A DNA stretch of 64,000 nucleotides from Lutibacter profundi (GTDB taxonomy: Bacteria > Bacteroidota > Bacteroidia > Flavobacteriales > Flavobacteriaceae), in contig NZ_CP013355.1 of the NCBI RefSeq assembly GCF_001543325.1, positions 888,501 to 952,500 of the forward strand. Reading direction: 5' to 3'. Numbering within the stretch: position 1 is the stretch's first letter; every line of letters starts with the position of its first letter. Under the pieces are notes generated by a model. The model searched no databases. It saw only the letters and a program-made list of their open reading frames with translations, and was not told where the DNA came from. Shown in pieces: positions 1 to 10,954 of the stretch. A program made the translations under genes and the position numbers.

Positions 1-1605
1 TTTTATGAATGTGATGATTTTATAGATGTACTTAATAACGAAAGAGACGGAGTAACATCCTTTAACTTTAGTGGCATTACCAATGACGTAAAAGCCCTTT
101 TTCCTGCCAATCAGCAATTAATTATCACTTATTATAGAAATGAAGCTGATGCTTTATCTGAATTAAACCCAATTGTTGACCCCTCAAATTATAGAAATAT
201 AGGATATTCTAGTCCTCAAATTATACACATAAGAATTGATAGTGAACTAGATAATGATTGTCTTGGAATTTGGCCTCGTATTACCTTAAATGTTGAACCT
301 GTACCTATTGCTAATAGCGTAACTATATACAGACAGTGTGATGATGATTTTGATGGGTTTTTTCCTTTTGATACAACAAATATTCAAACAACCGTTTTAA
401 ACGGACAAACAGGAATGACTGTTTCTTATTTTGACCAAAACGGAAACGCTTTACCAACTCCACTACCTAACCCTTTTTTAACTAAAAGTCAAACCATTAC
501 AATTAGAGTTACCGATAACAATTCTATTGACCCTGATGGTGCTTGTTTTGACGAAACTACATTAGAATTTATTGTTGATAAAAAACCCGTGGCATACACA
601 GTCCCAGATTTTGTTGAATGTGACGATAACATAGATGGTATTATCTCTTTTGACACTTCCACTATTCAAACTACTGTTTTAAACGGGCAAACAGGAATGC
701 TTGTTTCTTATTTTGATCAAAACGGGAATTTACTTCCAAGTCCACTACCAAACCCTTTTATTACTGAAACAAAAACAATTACAATAAAAGTTGAGAATGA
801 GTTAAATGGTACTTGTACAGCTGAAACAACTCTAAATTTTATTGTAAATGAAAAACCTCAATTTGAATTATACCCTACAGCAATTTATTGTTTAAATCTA
901 CCTCCTATTACTGTAGAAACATTCAATGCCTTAGATAATTACACTTATGAATGGAAAAATGAAAGTGGCATCATTATAAGTACAAACTTTGATGCTGTTA
1001 TTTCTAAAGCAGGGAAATATACCGTTATTGCAACTTCAACTGAAGGGTGTCAATCTTTTCCTCAAACCATAACCATTGAAGCTTCAATAATTGCAACTAT
1101 TACCTTAGATGATATTACAATTGTTGATGATTCAGATAATAATTCTATAACAATCTCAACCACAAATTTAGGAATTGGAGATTATGAATTTGCAATTCAA
1201 AAAACAAATGAGTTTATGGGAGCATTTCAAGATGAACCTTATTTTGAAAACCTAATGCCTGGTATTTATACTGTTTTTGTTCGTGATAAAAATAGTTGTG
1301 GTATTGCTCAAATTGATGTCTCAGTTATTGGATTTCCTAAATTTTTCACTCCAAATAATGATGGATATAATGATACTTGGCTTGTGTTAGGTGTAAATGA
1401 AAATTTCTATGCCAACTCTAATATTTATGTTTTTGACAGATTTGGAAAGTTAATTACTCAAATTGACCCTAAAAGCAATGGCTGGGATGGTATATTTAAT
1501 GGGAGACAACTACCTGCTACAGACTATTGGTTCTCTGTTGAGTTAATTGACAATAATGGAAATATAAGAAGCAGGAAAGGTCATTTTAGCCTTATTAGAA
1601 GATAA
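1..1605 (+). CDS. T9SS type B sorting domain protein, N-terminus outside window
   Basis: The frame is open from the first base, so the protein is 5'-truncated; 534 residues are visible. It contains repeated Ig-like/adhesin segments, each opening with a Cys-Asp-Asp...Asp-Gly motif and carrying a conserved VSYFDQNGN-type strand. It ends in a roughly 85-residue C-terminal domain with the FFTPNNDGYNDTW signature and a closing HFSLIRR. In Bacteroidota that domain (gliding-motility-associated, T9SS type B) directs export across the outer membrane and surface attachment or release. The next gene is a paralogue with the same C-terminal domain, so this is a tandem pair. Role inferred: surface adhesin or matrix protein; the ligand is unknown. 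An internal ATG at 415 lies inside a repeat and is not the start. Confidence 0.85.
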   Translation, partial: FYECDDFIDVLNNERDGVTSFNFSGITNDVKALFPANQQLIITYYRNEADALSELNPIVDPSNYRNIGYSSPQIIHIRIDSELDNDCLGIWPRITLNVEPVPIANSVTIYRQCDDDFDGFFPFDTTNIQTTVLNGQTGMTVSYFDQNGNALPTPLPNPFLTKSQTITIRVTDNNSIDPDGACFDETTLEFIVDKKPVAYTVPDFVECDDNIDGIISFDTSTIQTTVLNGQTGMLVSYFDQNGNLLPSPLPNPFITETKTITIKVENELNGTCTAETTLNFIVNEKPQFELYPTAIYCLNLPPITVETFNALDNYTYEWKNESGIIISTNFDAVISKAGKYTVIATSTEGCQSFPQTITIEASIIATITLDDITIVDDSDNNSITISTTNLGIGDYEFAIQKTNEFMGAFQDEPYFENLMPGIYTVFVRDKNSCGIAQIDVSVIGFPKFFTPNNDGYNDTWLVLGVNENFYANSNIYVFDRFGKLITQIDPKSNGWDGIFNGRQLPATDYWFSVELIDNNGNIRSRKGHFSLIRR

Positions 1606-1696
1606 AAATACAATATTTTTTCATTTTTTCCTGTTATAAATTATTAATACTAAGAGATTTATATTATATTTATAACTATTGGAAAGAATTTTTGCC

Positions 1697-4600
1697 ATGA
1701 AAAAAATAATTGTCTTATTGTTAACACTATTTCCAATTATTTTAGCTTCACAAAATGAAGCTGCTATATGGTATTTTGGAAATCAAGCTGGACTAGATTT
1801 TAATAGTGGAGTTCCTGTTGTTCTTACAAATGGACAATTAGATACTTATGAAGGCTGTGCCTCTATTAGTGATTCTTCAGGTAATTTACTTTTTTATACA
1901 GATGGTGTTTCTGTTTGGAATAAAAACCATACAATAATGGCAAATGGAACAGGATTGGATGGCAATTCTTCTAGTTCTCAATCTGCAATTATCATTCCTA
2001 AACCCAACAACGCTAATCAATATTATATTTTTACAGTTGATGATAACCCATTACCAATAGGCGGACAGTTAGGAATCAATTATTCAACTATTGATATTAC
2101 CTCTAATGCAGGTTTAGGTGCTGTTATTTCAAAAAATAATTTAGTTAAACAATATGCTTATGAAAAAATAACAGCTGTGCGACACGCAAATAATAATGAT
2201 TTCTGGGTTATTTCTTTTGTGAAAGATTCTTTTTATGCTTGGCTTGTTAGTGGAACTGGTGTAAATACTACTCCTGTGATTAGTTCAACTGGTATTAGTT
2301 CAACAAATGCCTCGCGAGGATATCTAAAAACATCAATTGATGGTTCTAAAATTGCAAGTGCAAATTTTGGAAATAATGGAACTTTAATGCTTTACAACTT
2401 TGATGCTTCAACTGGGATTGTAAATAATGAAATACAACTCAACTTTGATGATCCTGCTGATATTCCGTATGGTGCTGAATTTTCAAAATTTGGAACAAAA
2501 TTATATGCTACTACCTGCAGATTACCTGGATCGGGTGTAGGCCCTCCTGGAAGATTATATCAATTTGATTTGTCAAATGCCAATGCAAGAACATTAATTG
2601 AAGACCAAAATGAGTACACACGAGGAGCCTTACAATTAGCAATTGACGGTAAAATATACCGAGCACTTTCAAAGGTAACAACCGCTCAAAACCAAGCGAG
2701 TGGCTCTCAATATTTAGGTGTTATAAATGATCCTGAATTGGTTGGGTTGGCTTGTAATTATACTTCTAATGCCATTGATATAACAGTAGCAGGTGCATTT
2801 CCTACTCATAAAGTATTTGAAGGATTACCTCCTTTTATGTCTTCTTACTTTTTATTACCTTCCATTACAGCAAATAATGTTTGTTTTGGTGATAGTACAC
2901 TATTTAGCTTTAATTCAACTACACCTCCTTCAAGTATTACTTGGAATTTTGGGGATCCTTCAACAGGTATTAACAACACTTCTACATTAATAAACCCTAC
3001 TCATGTATTTTCATCATCAGGAGTTTTTTCAGTTACAGCCGATGTTGTAATAACTGGTGTTCCAATTACACTTAATTTAGAAGTTACAGTCTACAATGTA
3101 CCAACTATTACATCTCCCGTTTCTCTTATTCAATGTGATGATGACTTAGATGGTATTGTTAACTTTAATTTATTAGAAGCAAATACATTAATTACAACAG
3201 ATTCACCAACGCCTACTATTTCCTATTTCCTTACTGAAATTGATGCCATAAACAATACAAATCCTATTTCAAATGTAACTACTTTCTCTGGTAGCACTGG
3301 TGATGCTGTTTGGGCAAGAGTGGTTAATAATGTTGGATGTTTTGATACAGCTGAAGTACAACTAAATGTAACTTCAACGCAAATCCCTGCCAGTTTAATG
3401 GTTACTTTTGATGAATGTGATGATGCAACTGATGGTAATGATACGAATGGACTCACTACTTTTGACTTTAGTAGTGCAACAGTTCAAATTCTTAATGCGC
3501 TTCTTCCTACCACAAATCTCTCTGTTTCGTATTATGAAAATATTGCTGATGCGCTTGCTCAACTTAATAGTATTGACCCTACAAACTATACAAACACAAC
3601 ACCTAACTCGCAACAAATTGTAGTAAGAGTTGATGATTTAACTAATGGTTGTTTTGGATTGGGTTACCACGTTACATTAAATGTAAATCTTATTCCCCAA
3701 TTTGAGCTAGATACCTCAGCTGATTTTTGCAATGATGGTACAACATCAATTATTGGCGTTCAAAATCCTGCTGCTGTTTATACCTACGTTTGGGAAAATA
3801 GTGCTGGTACCGTTGTTGGAAATACATCTGCCATATCTGTAACCTCTTCTGATACCTATACCGTTACTGCAACTGATACCACTGGTAATAATTGTCAGAA
3901 TTCAAAAAGAATTATTGTTAATATTTATGATATTCCGGTAGTTACATCTCCCGTTTCTCTTACTCAATGTGATGATGACCTAGATGGTATTGTTAATTTT
4001 AATCTAAATGAAGCCAACTCGCTAATATCTTCTGAAAGTCCATTCCCTAGTTTCTCTTACTTTTTAACCCAAAACGATGCTATAAACAACACAAACCCCA
4101 TTTCAAATGTAACAACCTTTTCTGGTAGCACTGGTGATGCTGTTTGGGCAAGAGTGGTTAATAGTAACGGATGTTTTGATACGGCGGAAGTACAACTAAA
4201 TGTAACTTCAACGCAAATCCCTGCTGGTTTAATGGTTACTTTTGATGAATGTGATAATGCAAATGATGGTAATGATACGAATGGGCTCACTAATTTTGAC
4301 TTTAGCAGTGCAACTGAGCAAATTAAAACAGCCCTATTACCTGAAACAAACTTAACTGTTTCGTATTATGAAAATATTGCTGATGCACTTGCTCAACTTA
4401 ATAGTATTGACCCTACTAACTATACAAATACAACACCTAACTCGCAACAAATTGTAGTGAGAGTTAACGATTTAACAAACGACTGTTTTGGATTAGGTTA
4501 CCACGTTACATTAAATGTAAATCCTACTCCTCAATTTCAGCTAGATACCACAGCTGATTTTTGCAATGATGGTACAACATCAATTATTGGCGTTCAAAAT

Positions 4601-6919
4601 CCTGCTGCTATTTATACCTACGTTTGGGAAAATAGTGCTGGTACTGTTGTTGGAAATACATCTGCCATATCTGTAACCTCTTCTGATACCTATACCGTTA
4701 CTGCAACTGATACCACTGGTAATAATTGTCAGAATTCAAAAAGAATTATTGTTAATATTTATGATATTCCGGTAGTTACATCTCCCGTTTCTCTTACTCA
4801 ATGTGATGATGACCTAGATGGTATTGTTAATTTCAATCTAAATGAAGCCAACTCGCTAATATCTTCTGAAAGTCCATTCCCTAGTTTCTCTTACTTTTTA
4901 ACCCAAAACGATGCTATAAACAACACAAACCCCATTTCAAATGCAACTGCTTTCTCTGGTAGCACTGGTGATGCTGTTTGGGCAAGAGTGGTTAATAGTA
5001 ACGGATGTTTTGATACGGCAGAAGTACAACTAAATGTAACTTCAACGCAAATCCCTGCTAGTTTAATGGTTACTTTTGATGAATGTGATGATGCAACTGA
5101 TGGTAATGATACGAATGGGCTCACTACTTTTGACTTTAGCAGTGCAACTGAGCAAATTAAAACAGCCCTATTACCTGAAACAAACTTAACTGTTTCGTAT
5201 TATGAAAATATTGCTGATGCACTTGCTCAACTTAATAGTATTAACCCTACTAACTATACAAATACAACACCTAACTCGCAACAAATTGTAGTAAGAGTTA
5301 ACGATTTAACAAACGACTGTTTTGGATTAGGTTATCACGTTACATTAAATGTAAATCCTACTCCTCAATTTCAGCTAGATACCACAGCTGATTTTTGTAG
5401 TGATGTTACAGCTCCAACTATTGGTGTGCAAAACCCTGCTGCTGTTTATACCTACGTTTGGGAAAATAGTGCTGGTACTGTTGTTGGAAATACATCTGCC
5501 ATATCTGTAACCTCTTCTGATACCTATACCGTTACTGCAACTGATACCAGCGGTAATAATTGTCAGAATTCAAAAAGTATTTTAGTTAATATGTATGATA
5601 TTCCTGTTGTTACATCTCCCGTCTCTCTTATTCAATGTGATGATGACCTAGATGGTATTGTTAATTTCAATCTAAATGAAGCCAATTCTCTTATATCTTC
5701 TGAAAGTCCGTTCCCTAGTTTCTCTTACTTTTTAACCCAAAACGATGCTATAAACAACACAAACCCCATTTCAAATGTAACAACCTTTTCTGGTAGCACT
5801 GGTGATGCTGTTTGGGCAAGAGTGGTTAATAGTAACGGATGTTTTGATACGGCGGAAGTAAATTTACAAGTTATTACAATTGATATCCCCAGTGATTTAA
5901 TGATTACTTTCGATGAATGTGATGATTTATTTAATGACAACGATACTGATGGTTTTGCTACTTTTGACTTTAGCAGTGCAACTGAGCAAATTCTCAATGC
6001 ACTTCTTCCTACCACAAACCTTTCTGTTTCTTATTATAAAAATATTTCAGATGCACAAGCTAAATTAAATGCTATAAACCCTAATAGCTTTAGAAATACA
6101 ATAACGAACTCGCAACAAATTTTTGCTAGAATAGACCACAATTTAATTAATTGCTACAAAATTGAACCTCTTATCTCCTTAAATGTAAATCCTGTTCCTC
6201 AATTTGATTTATTAGATACAATTGAGTTTTGTTTTCTTTCTTTAGAATATAGTATTGGTATTGAAAATCCCTCAGACGAATATGATTATCAATGGAGAAA
6301 CGAGCTGGGAAAAATGATAGGGAGCACTCCAAATATTACAATAAATTCAGAGGGATTATACACTGTTACTGCAACTAACAACAATAATTGTATAAAAACA
6401 AGAAGTATACAAGTTAATAGTATTCCTGTAACACCTTTATTAAATTTTGATAAAAATAATATTGTTCTTGCTGACAATTCTGACAACAATACAATAACTG
6501 TATTAATAGACAATTTACCTACTAGTACCTATGAATTTGCCATTGATAATAACACTTTTCAATCTAATAATTTATTTGAAAATGTACTAGCGGGTCTACA
6601 TACCATTAAAATTAGAGATGTTGAAAATTGTCTTGAATCTTCCGTAGATATTTCTGTAATTAATATTCCCAATTTTTTTACGCCTAATGGTGATGGATAT
6701 AATGATACTTGGCATGTAACAGGTATAGCGTTTCAGCCAACCTCTAATGTTTATATATTTGATAGATTTGGAAAATTAATAGCCATTTTGAATCCCTTAG
6801 GACGTGGTTGGAATGGTTTGTACAAAGGAAACCCTCTACCTTCTACAGATTACTGGTATAAAGTAGAATTAGATGATGGAAGAGTTCTAAAAGGTCATTT
6901 TAGCTTAATTAGACGTTAG
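1697..6919 (+). CDS. Large repetitive T9SS type B surface protein
   Basis: This protein of about 1740 residues begins at the ATG at 1697, followed by a signal peptide (MKKIIVLLLTLFPIILAS). A TTG at 1679 in the same frame would put six residues before the signal peptide and is less likely. Order: an N-terminal domain of about 380 residues with WYFGNQAGLDFN and LLFYTDG strands (beta-propeller-like, common in flavobacterial exoproteins); a PKD-like domain near residues 395-470 (WNFGDPSTG); four repeats of 278 residues; then a T9SS type B C-terminal domain (FFTPNGDGYNDTW, ending GHFSLIRR). Repeats carry CDDDLDG and CDD..DGND acidic motifs that could bind calcium. Exported to the cell surface by T9SS; function probably adhesion, inferred only. 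Confidence 0.85.
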   Translation: MKKIIVLLLTLFPIILASQNEAAIWYFGNQAGLDFNSGVPVVLTNGQLDTYEGCASISDSSGNLLFYTDGVSVWNKNHTIMANGTGLDGNSSSSQSAIIIPKPNNANQYYIFTVDDNPLPIGGQLGINYSTIDITSNAGLGAVISKNNLVKQYAYEKITAVRHANNNDFWVISFVKDSFYAWLVSGTGVNTTPVISSTGISSTNASRGYLKTSIDGSKIASANFGNNGTLMLYNFDASTGIVNNEIQLNFDDPADIPYGAEFSKFGTKLYATTCRLPGSGVGPPGRLYQFDLSNANARTLIEDQNEYTRGALQLAIDGKIYRALSKVTTAQNQASGSQYLGVINDPELVGLACNYTSNAIDITVAGAFPTHKVFEGLPPFMSSYFLLPSITANNVCFGDSTLFSFNSTTPPSSITWNFGDPSTGINNTSTLINPTHVFSSSGVFSVTADVVITGVPITLNLEVTVYNVPTITSPVSLIQCDDDLDGIVNFNLLEANTLITTDSPTPTISYFLTEIDAINNTNPISNVTTFSGSTGDAVWARVVNNVGCFDTAEVQLNVTSTQIPASLMVTFDECDDATDGNDTNGLTTFDFSSATVQILNALLPTTNLSVSYYENIADALAQLNSIDPTNYTNTTPNSQQIVVRVDDLTNGCFGLGYHVTLNVNLIPQFELDTSADFCNDGTTSIIGVQNPAAVYTYVWENSAGTVVGNTSAISVTSSDTYTVTATDTTGNNCQNSKRIIVNIYDIPVVTSPVSLTQCDDDLDGIVNFNLNEANSLISSESPFPSFSYFLTQNDAINNTNPISNVTTFSGSTGDAVWARVVNSNGCFDTAEVQLNVTSTQIPAGLMVTFDECDNANDGNDTNGLTNFDFSSATEQIKTALLPETNLTVSYYENIADALAQLNSIDPTNYTNTTPNSQQIVVRVNDLTNDCFGLGYHVTLNVNPTPQFQLDTTADFCNDGTTSIIGVQNPAAIYTYVWENSAGTVVGNTSAISVTSSDTYTVTATDTTGNNCQNSKRIIVNIYDIPVVTSPVSLTQCDDDLDGIVNFNLNEANSLISSESPFPSFSYFLTQNDAINNTNPISNATAFSGSTGDAVWARVVNSNGCFDTAEVQLNVTSTQIPASLMVTFDECDDATDGNDTNGLTTFDFSSATEQIKTALLPETNLTVSYYENIADALAQLNSINPTNYTNTTPNSQQIVVRVNDLTNDCFGLGYHVTLNVNPTPQFQLDTTADFCSDVTAPTIGVQNPAAVYTYVWENSAGTVVGNTSAISVTSSDTYTVTATDTSGNNCQNSKSILVNMYDIPVVTSPVSLIQCDDDLDGIVNFNLNEANSLISSESPFPSFSYFLTQNDAINNTNPISNVTTFSGSTGDAVWARVVNSNGCFDTAEVNLQVITIDIPSDLMITFDECDDLFNDNDTDGFATFDFSSATEQILNALLPTTNLSVSYYKNISDAQAKLNAINPNSFRNTITNSQQIFARIDHNLINCYKIEPLISLNVNPVPQFDLLDTIEFCFLSLEYSIGIENPSDEYDYQWRNELGKMIGSTPNITINSEGLYTVTATNNNNCIKTRSIQVNSIPVTPLLNFDKNNIVLADNSDNNTITVLIDNLPTSTYEFAIDNNTFQSNNLFENVLAGLHTIKIRDVENCLESSVDISVINIPNFFTPNGDGYNDTWHVTGIAFQPTSNVYIFDRFGKLIAILNPLGRGWNGLYKGNPLPSTDYWYKVELDDGRVLKGHFSLIRR
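3110..6445 (+). repeat. Four tandem 834-bp coding repeats
   Basis: The coding sequence repeats with an exact period of 834 bp (278 codons): unit starts at 3110, 3944, 4778 and 5612 all share ACATCTCCCGT. Units 2 and 3 are almost identical at DNA level, including silent positions. Unit 1 differs more in its first third. Unit 4 diverges after about 5855 and leads into the C-terminal domain. No frame is lost, as expected for in-frame unequal crossover or gene conversion. Such repeats can collapse or expand in short-read assembly, so the copy number shown may not be the true one. Confidence 0.95.
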
Positions 6920-7240
6920 CTATAATTTCTTCAAAATAGCATTTTGTAAGCCATTACTAAAATATGATTTTATTTCTAGAGTTTCTTCTTCTTTATATTT
7001 CTAATTTCCAGTAATAATAGATTTTTGTTTAAGCTACAATAACTTCAAATAGTCTATTTTAATTATTTTTAATATCGATTAAAATTATGTGTAAATTTAT
7101 CACTTCAAAAAAAAAGGTAAAATTTTTCATGTTGTAATAATCATCAATTACAATTGTATTTTTTAATCAAAAAAATTAAAGAATTCTTAAATATAAAGTT
7201 AGATAAACCAAAACAATAGAAATTAGTTTATTTTTGCGCT
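6920..7240. other. Intergenic region, AT-rich
   Basis: A 321-bp gap between the surface protein gene and uvrB. It is very AT-rich with scattered A and T runs. I see no open frame of useful length, no strong hairpin and no RNA gene. Only the uvrB promoter element at its right end is recognisable. Confidence 0.6.
7229..7236 (+). promoter_or_regulatory. Bacteroidota -7 promoter box for uvrB
   Basis: TATTTTTG matches the Bacteroidota -7 consensus TAnnTTTG and lies four bases before the uvrB ATG, which would give a leaderless or nearly leaderless transcript. No good TTG -33 element is visible at the expected spacing, so the call rests on the -7 box alone. Confidence 0.5.
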
Positions 7241-9238
7241 ATGCAATTTAAATTAGAATCTAAATTTAAACCTACTGGTGACCAACCTGAAGCAATTATA
7301 CAGTTAGTTGAAGGTATAAATTCTAATGAAAAATATCAAACTTTATTGGGAGTTACTGGTTCAGGAAAAACATTTACTGTTGCTAATTTAATTGAAAAAG
7401 TTAAAAAACCAACTTTAGTTTTAGCACATAATAAAACTTTAGCAGCTCAATTGTATTCTGAGTTTAAACAGTTTTTCCCAAATAATGCTGTAGAATATTT
7501 TGTTTCGTATTACGATTATTATCAACCTGAAGCCTATTTACCAACTACAGGAACTTACATAGAAAAAGATTTATCTATAAATGAGGATATTGAAAAACTA
7601 CGAATTAGTGCTTCTTCTGCCCTACTTTCTGGAAGAAGAGATGTTATTATTGTAGCTTCTGTATCTTGTATTTATGGAATTGGGAATCCTGTAGAATTTA
7701 AAAAAAATATTATTTCTATTGAAGTTGATGAAGTTATTTCTCGTACTTCTTTTCTACATCAATTAGTAACAAGCCTATACTCTAGAACAGAAACAGAGAT
7801 AAGTAGTGGAACTTTTAAAGTAAAAGGAGATACTATAACTGTTTTTCCATCTTATGGAGAACACGCTTATAGAATTCATTTTTTTGGAGATGAAATTGAA
7901 GAAATAGAAAGTTTTGATGTTAGTAACAATAAGGTTATTGAAAAATTTGATACCCTAAAAATATATCCAGCTAATTTATTTGTTACTTCTCCCGATGTTT
8001 TACAAAACGCCATCCATTCTATACAAGAAGACTTAGTAAAGCAATATGATTATTTCAAAGAAATTGGTAAACATCTAGAAGCAAAACGACTTAAAGAGCG
8101 TACCGAATTTGACTTAGAAATGATTCGAGAATTGGGATATTGCAGTGGCATTGAAAACTATTCTCGCTATTTAGATCAAAGAAAACCAGGCACAAGACCT
8201 TTCTGTTTACTAGATTATTTTCCTGATGATTATTTAATGATTATTGATGAAAGTCATGTTACAATTCCTCAAGTTCACGCAATGTATGGTGGCGATAGGT
8301 CAAGAAAAGAAAACTTGGTAAGTTATGGTTTTAGATTGCCTGCTGCTATGGATAACAGGCCTTTAAAATTTGATGAGTTTGAAGAAATCCAAAATCAAGT
8401 TATTTATGTTAGTGCTACACCTGCAGATTACGAATTACAAAAAACGGAAGGTGTTTTTGTTGAGCAGGTAATTAGACCAACAGGTTTACTAGACCCGGAG
8501 ATTGAAGTACGTACAAGTATCAATCAAATTGATGATTTAATTGAAGAAATTCAAATTAGAGTAGAAAAAGATGAACGTACTTTGGTAACAACACTTACTA
8601 AAAGAATGGCTGAAGAATTAACCAAATATTTTAGTAGAATTCAAATTAGATGTCGTTATATTCACTCAGACGTTGATACTTTAGAGCGTGTAGAAATTAT
8701 GGCAGATTTACGAAAAGGATTATTTGATGTACTTATTGGTGTAAACCTTTTGCGTGAAGGATTAGACCTACCTGAAGTTTCTTTGGTAGCTATTTTAGAT
8801 GCTGATAAAGAGGGGTTTTTACGCTCACATCGTTCATTAACTCAAACTATTGGTAGAGCTGCTAGGCATATTGAAGGAAAAGCAATTATGTATGCTGATA
8901 AAATTACCAAAAGTATGCAACTAACTATTGATGAAACAAACCGAAGAAGAGAGAAACAAATAGCCTATAATACCATAAACAAAATTACTCCTAGCCAAAT
9001 TATAAAAAGTATTGAAAATACACTGGCAAAAAATACGGGAGCATCCTATCGATATGATATAACTTCAAATATGGCTGCCGAAGAAGAATTATCTTATCTA
9101 CCAAAATCTGAAATAGATAAAAGAATACGTGAGAAAAGAAAACAAATGGAAGTTGCAGCTAAAGGTTTAGATTTTATGGCTGCAGCAAAATTACGTGATG
9201 AAATTAAAATTTTACAAGAAAAAATTAAAAATAAGTAA
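7241..9238 (+). CDS. uvrB: UvrABC excinuclease subunit B
   Basis: The 665-residue protein has the usual UvrB length. It carries Walker A GVTGSGKT at residues 37-44, the damage-probing beta-hairpin region [10 protein letters not shown] near residue 90, a DESH box in the helicase core, motifs V and VI near residues 505-550 ([23 protein letters not shown]), and a C-terminal UVR domain that contacts UvrC. It loads on DNA with UvrA, verifies damage and positions UvrC for dual incision in cytoplasmic nucleotide excision repair. It stands alone; uvrA and uvrC are not in the window. The start is the only suitable ATG, directly after a -7 promoter box. Confidence 0.97.
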   Translation: MQFKLESKFKPTGDQPEAIIQLVEGINSNEKYQTLLGVTGSGKTFTVANLIEKVKKPTLVLAHNKTLAAQLYSEFKQFFPNNAVEYFVSYYDYYQPEAYLPTTGTYIEKDLSINEDIEKLRISASSALLSGRRDVIIVASVSCIYGIGNPVEFKKNIISIEVDEVISRTSFLHQLVTSLYSRTETEISSGTFKVKGDTITVFPSYGEHAYRIHFFGDEIEEIESFDVSNNKVIEKFDTLKIYPANLFVTSPDVLQNAIHSIQEDLVKQYDYFKEIGKHLEAKRLKERTEFDLEMIRELGYCSGIENYSRYLDQRKPGTRPFCLLDYFPDDYLMIIDESHVTIPQVHAMYGGDRSRKENLVSYGFRLPAAMDNRPLKFDEFEEIQNQVIYVSATPADYELQKTEGVFVEQVIRPTGLLDPEIEVRTSINQIDDLIEEIQIRVEKDERTLVTTLTKRMAEELTKYFSRIQIRCRYIHSDVDTLERVEIMADLRKGLFDVLIGVNLLREGLDLPEVSLVAILDADKEGFLRSHRSLTQTIGRAARHIEGKAIMYADKITKSMQLTIDETNRRREKQIAYNTINKITPSQIIKSIENTLAKNTGASYRYDITSNMAAEEELSYLPKSEIDKRIREKRKQMEVAAKGLDFMAAAKLRDEIKILQEKIKNK

Positions 9239-9288
9239 GCAGTTATCAACGTAATATATCTTTTTAGATATAGTTTATTAATAACTGC
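9239..9288. terminator. Nested inverted repeat between convergent uvrB and tal
   Basis: Outer arms GCAGTTAT (9239-9246) and ATAACTGC (9281-9288) enclose a second stem TATATC/GATATA (9255-9260, 9267-9272) around a T-rich loop. The position right after the uvrB stop and before the end of the convergent transaldolase gene suggests a bidirectional terminator. The stems are AT-rich and there is no long T run after them, so the call is tentative. Confidence 0.4.
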
Positions 9289-9304
9289 TAACTAAACCAA
9301 CGTT

Positions 9305-9958
9305 TTAGTTTCCTTTTTTATAATCTTCTAAAAATTTAGCTAATCCTATATCTGTTAATGGGTGTTTTAATAATCCTTTTATAGAAGATAATGGCCCTGT
9401 CATTACATCTGACCCTAATTTAGCACAATCTATAATATGCATTGTATGACGTACAGATGCTGCTAAAATTTGAGTTTCAAAACCATAATTATCATAAATT
9501 AATCTTATTTCAGATATCAAATGCAATCCGTCTGTTGAAACATCATCTAACCTACCAATAAAAGGCGAAACATATGTTGCCCCTGCTTTTGCTGCTAATA
9601 ATGCTTGTCCGGCAGAAAATACCAACGTTACATTTGTTTTTATTCCTTTATCAGAAAAATACTTGCAAGCCTTAATTCCGTCCGCAATCATAGGTAGTTT
9701 AACAACAATTTGTGGATTTAAAGCTGCTAATTCTTCTCCTTCTTTTATCATTCCTTCAAAATCGGTTGCAATAACTTCAGCACTTACATCGCCATCAACC
9801 ACTTCACAAATTGCTTTGTAATGGTTTATAATATTTGTAGCACCTGTAATTCCCTCCTTAGCCATTAATGATGGATTTGTAGTAACTCCATCTAAAATAC
9901 CTAAAGCCTGTGCTTCTCTAATTTGATCTATATTGGCAGTATCAATAAAAAATTTCAT
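9305..9958 (-). CDS. tal: Transaldolase / fructose-6-phosphate aldolase family (TalC/MipB type)
   Basis: A short transaldolase of 217 residues, a single TIM barrel. It has the N-terminal [16 protein letters not shown] motif, the GVTTNPSLM signature, and the Schiff-base lysine in VVKLPM near residue 86. Family members transfer dihydroxyacetone units in the non-oxidative pentose phosphate pathway or act as fructose-6-phosphate aldolases; sequence alone does not separate the two reliably. In flavobacteria this short form commonly serves as the transaldolase. Monocistronic, convergent with uvrB and followed on the minus strand by the shared hairpin. Confidence 0.93.
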   Translation of the reverse strand: MKFFIDTANIDQIREAQALGILDGVTTNPSLMAKEGITGATNIINHYKAICEVVDGDVSAEVIATDFEGMIKEGEELAALNPQIVVKLPMIADGIKACKYFSDKGIKTNVTLVFSAGQALLAAKAGATYVSPFIGRLDDVSTDGLHLISEIRLIYDNYGFETQILAASVRHTMHIIDCAKLGSDVMTGPLSSIKGLLKHPLTDIGLAKFLEDYKKGN

Positions 9959-10072
9959 GTATTCTTAATTTAATAATTAATTTTATTTTATATGGTTATT
10001 GAGCGTAGTCAAAATAATATATTTCACAACTTAACATTAACTCCTCCTTCACTCAGCGACAAAAGTGCAAAG

Positions 10073-10876
10073 TTACAATTTATAATGATTCATTAATAAT
10101 TTTTCATAAATTGTATCTGGTAATATTTTTTTTAATACAATTGAAAATTTTTGCATAAAACTCCCTACTTTATAATGAACTTTTGGTTTTGATGTTTTGA
10201 TGATTTTATAAATAGCTTCTGCCATTTCAATGGGGTCGTTTCCACTATTTACATGAGTATCCATTAAATCCAAATTGCTTTGATAAACTTCTTTATAGGG
10301 CGAATTTTCAAAAACTGGTGTATGATATCTTCCTGATGCTATATTGGTAGCGAAATCGCCTGGAGCTACATTGGTAACTTCAATGCCAAAATTTTTAACT
10401 TCCATACGAATGGCTTCCGTAACAATTTCTAGCGCACCTTTGGTAGCAGAATAAATTCCTCTAAAAGGCAACCCCATATAACCTGCTATAGAAGTTACAT
10501 TAATAATCAGTCCACTTTTTTGTTTTCGCATTTGTGGTAATACCGCTTTCATTACATCAATTGCACCAAAAAAATTAGTATTAAACACCTTACGCATTTC
10601 ACTTGTAGGTGTTTCTTCAATAGAACCAGTAATTCCCATACCAGCATTATTTATCAAAATATCTAACTTTCCTTCATTTTTAATCACTTCTTCAACAGCA
10701 CTTTTTATGGTATTTACATCATTTACATCAAGAGAAACCAACTTAAAAGGATGATTTTTAATTTTAGTAGAATTTCTACTAGTTCCATAAACAATAAATC
10801 CTTTTTGAGATAAATATTCCCCAACAGATTTACCAATTCCTGAAGAACCTCCTGTAATTAAAACAACTTTAGACAT
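10073..10876 (-). CDS. Short-chain dehydrogenase/reductase
   Basis: A classical SDR of 267 residues with cofactor motif TGGSSGIG at residues 8-15, NNAG near 83, catalytic serine in NVTSIAGYMG and the YSATK active site (Tyr-x3-Lys). The C-terminal part (MQKFSIVLKKILPDTIYEKLL) resembles retinol-dehydrogenase-like SDRs of Bacteroidota. It probably uses NAD(P)H on a carbonyl or alcohol; the substrate cannot be predicted. Transcribed alone on the minus strand; its start is just left of the SRP RNA terminator. Confidence 0.88.
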   Translation of the reverse strand: MSKVVLITGGSSGIGKSVGEYLSQKGFIVYGTSRNSTKIKNHPFKLVSLDVNDVNTIKSAVEEVIKNEGKLDILINNAGMGITGSIEETPTSEMRKVFNTNFFGAIDVMKAVLPQMRKQKSGLIINVTSIAGYMGLPFRGIYSATKGALEIVTEAIRMEVKNFGIEVTNVAPGDFATNIASGRYHTPVFENSPYKEVYQSNLDLMDTHVNSGNDPIEMAEAIYKIIKTSKPKVHYKVGSFMQKFSIVLKKILPDTIYEKLLMNHYKL

Positions 10877-10954
10877 AAATTAATTATTAAGGTGTAAAGT
10901 TATAAAGTTAAATTAAAGTTGAAAGCTAAAAGCCAAATAAAGTGCATAAAAAAA

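Noticed and set aside
3223..6015. Minus-strand frames of 77-96 codons recurring every 834 bp (3223, 4057, 4891, 5725)
   Set aside because: They mirror the coding repeats of the plus-strand surface protein and have no independent support.
3110..6445. CRISPR-like periodicity
   Set aside because: The period is 834 bp with no short repeat/spacer structure; it is a coding repeat.
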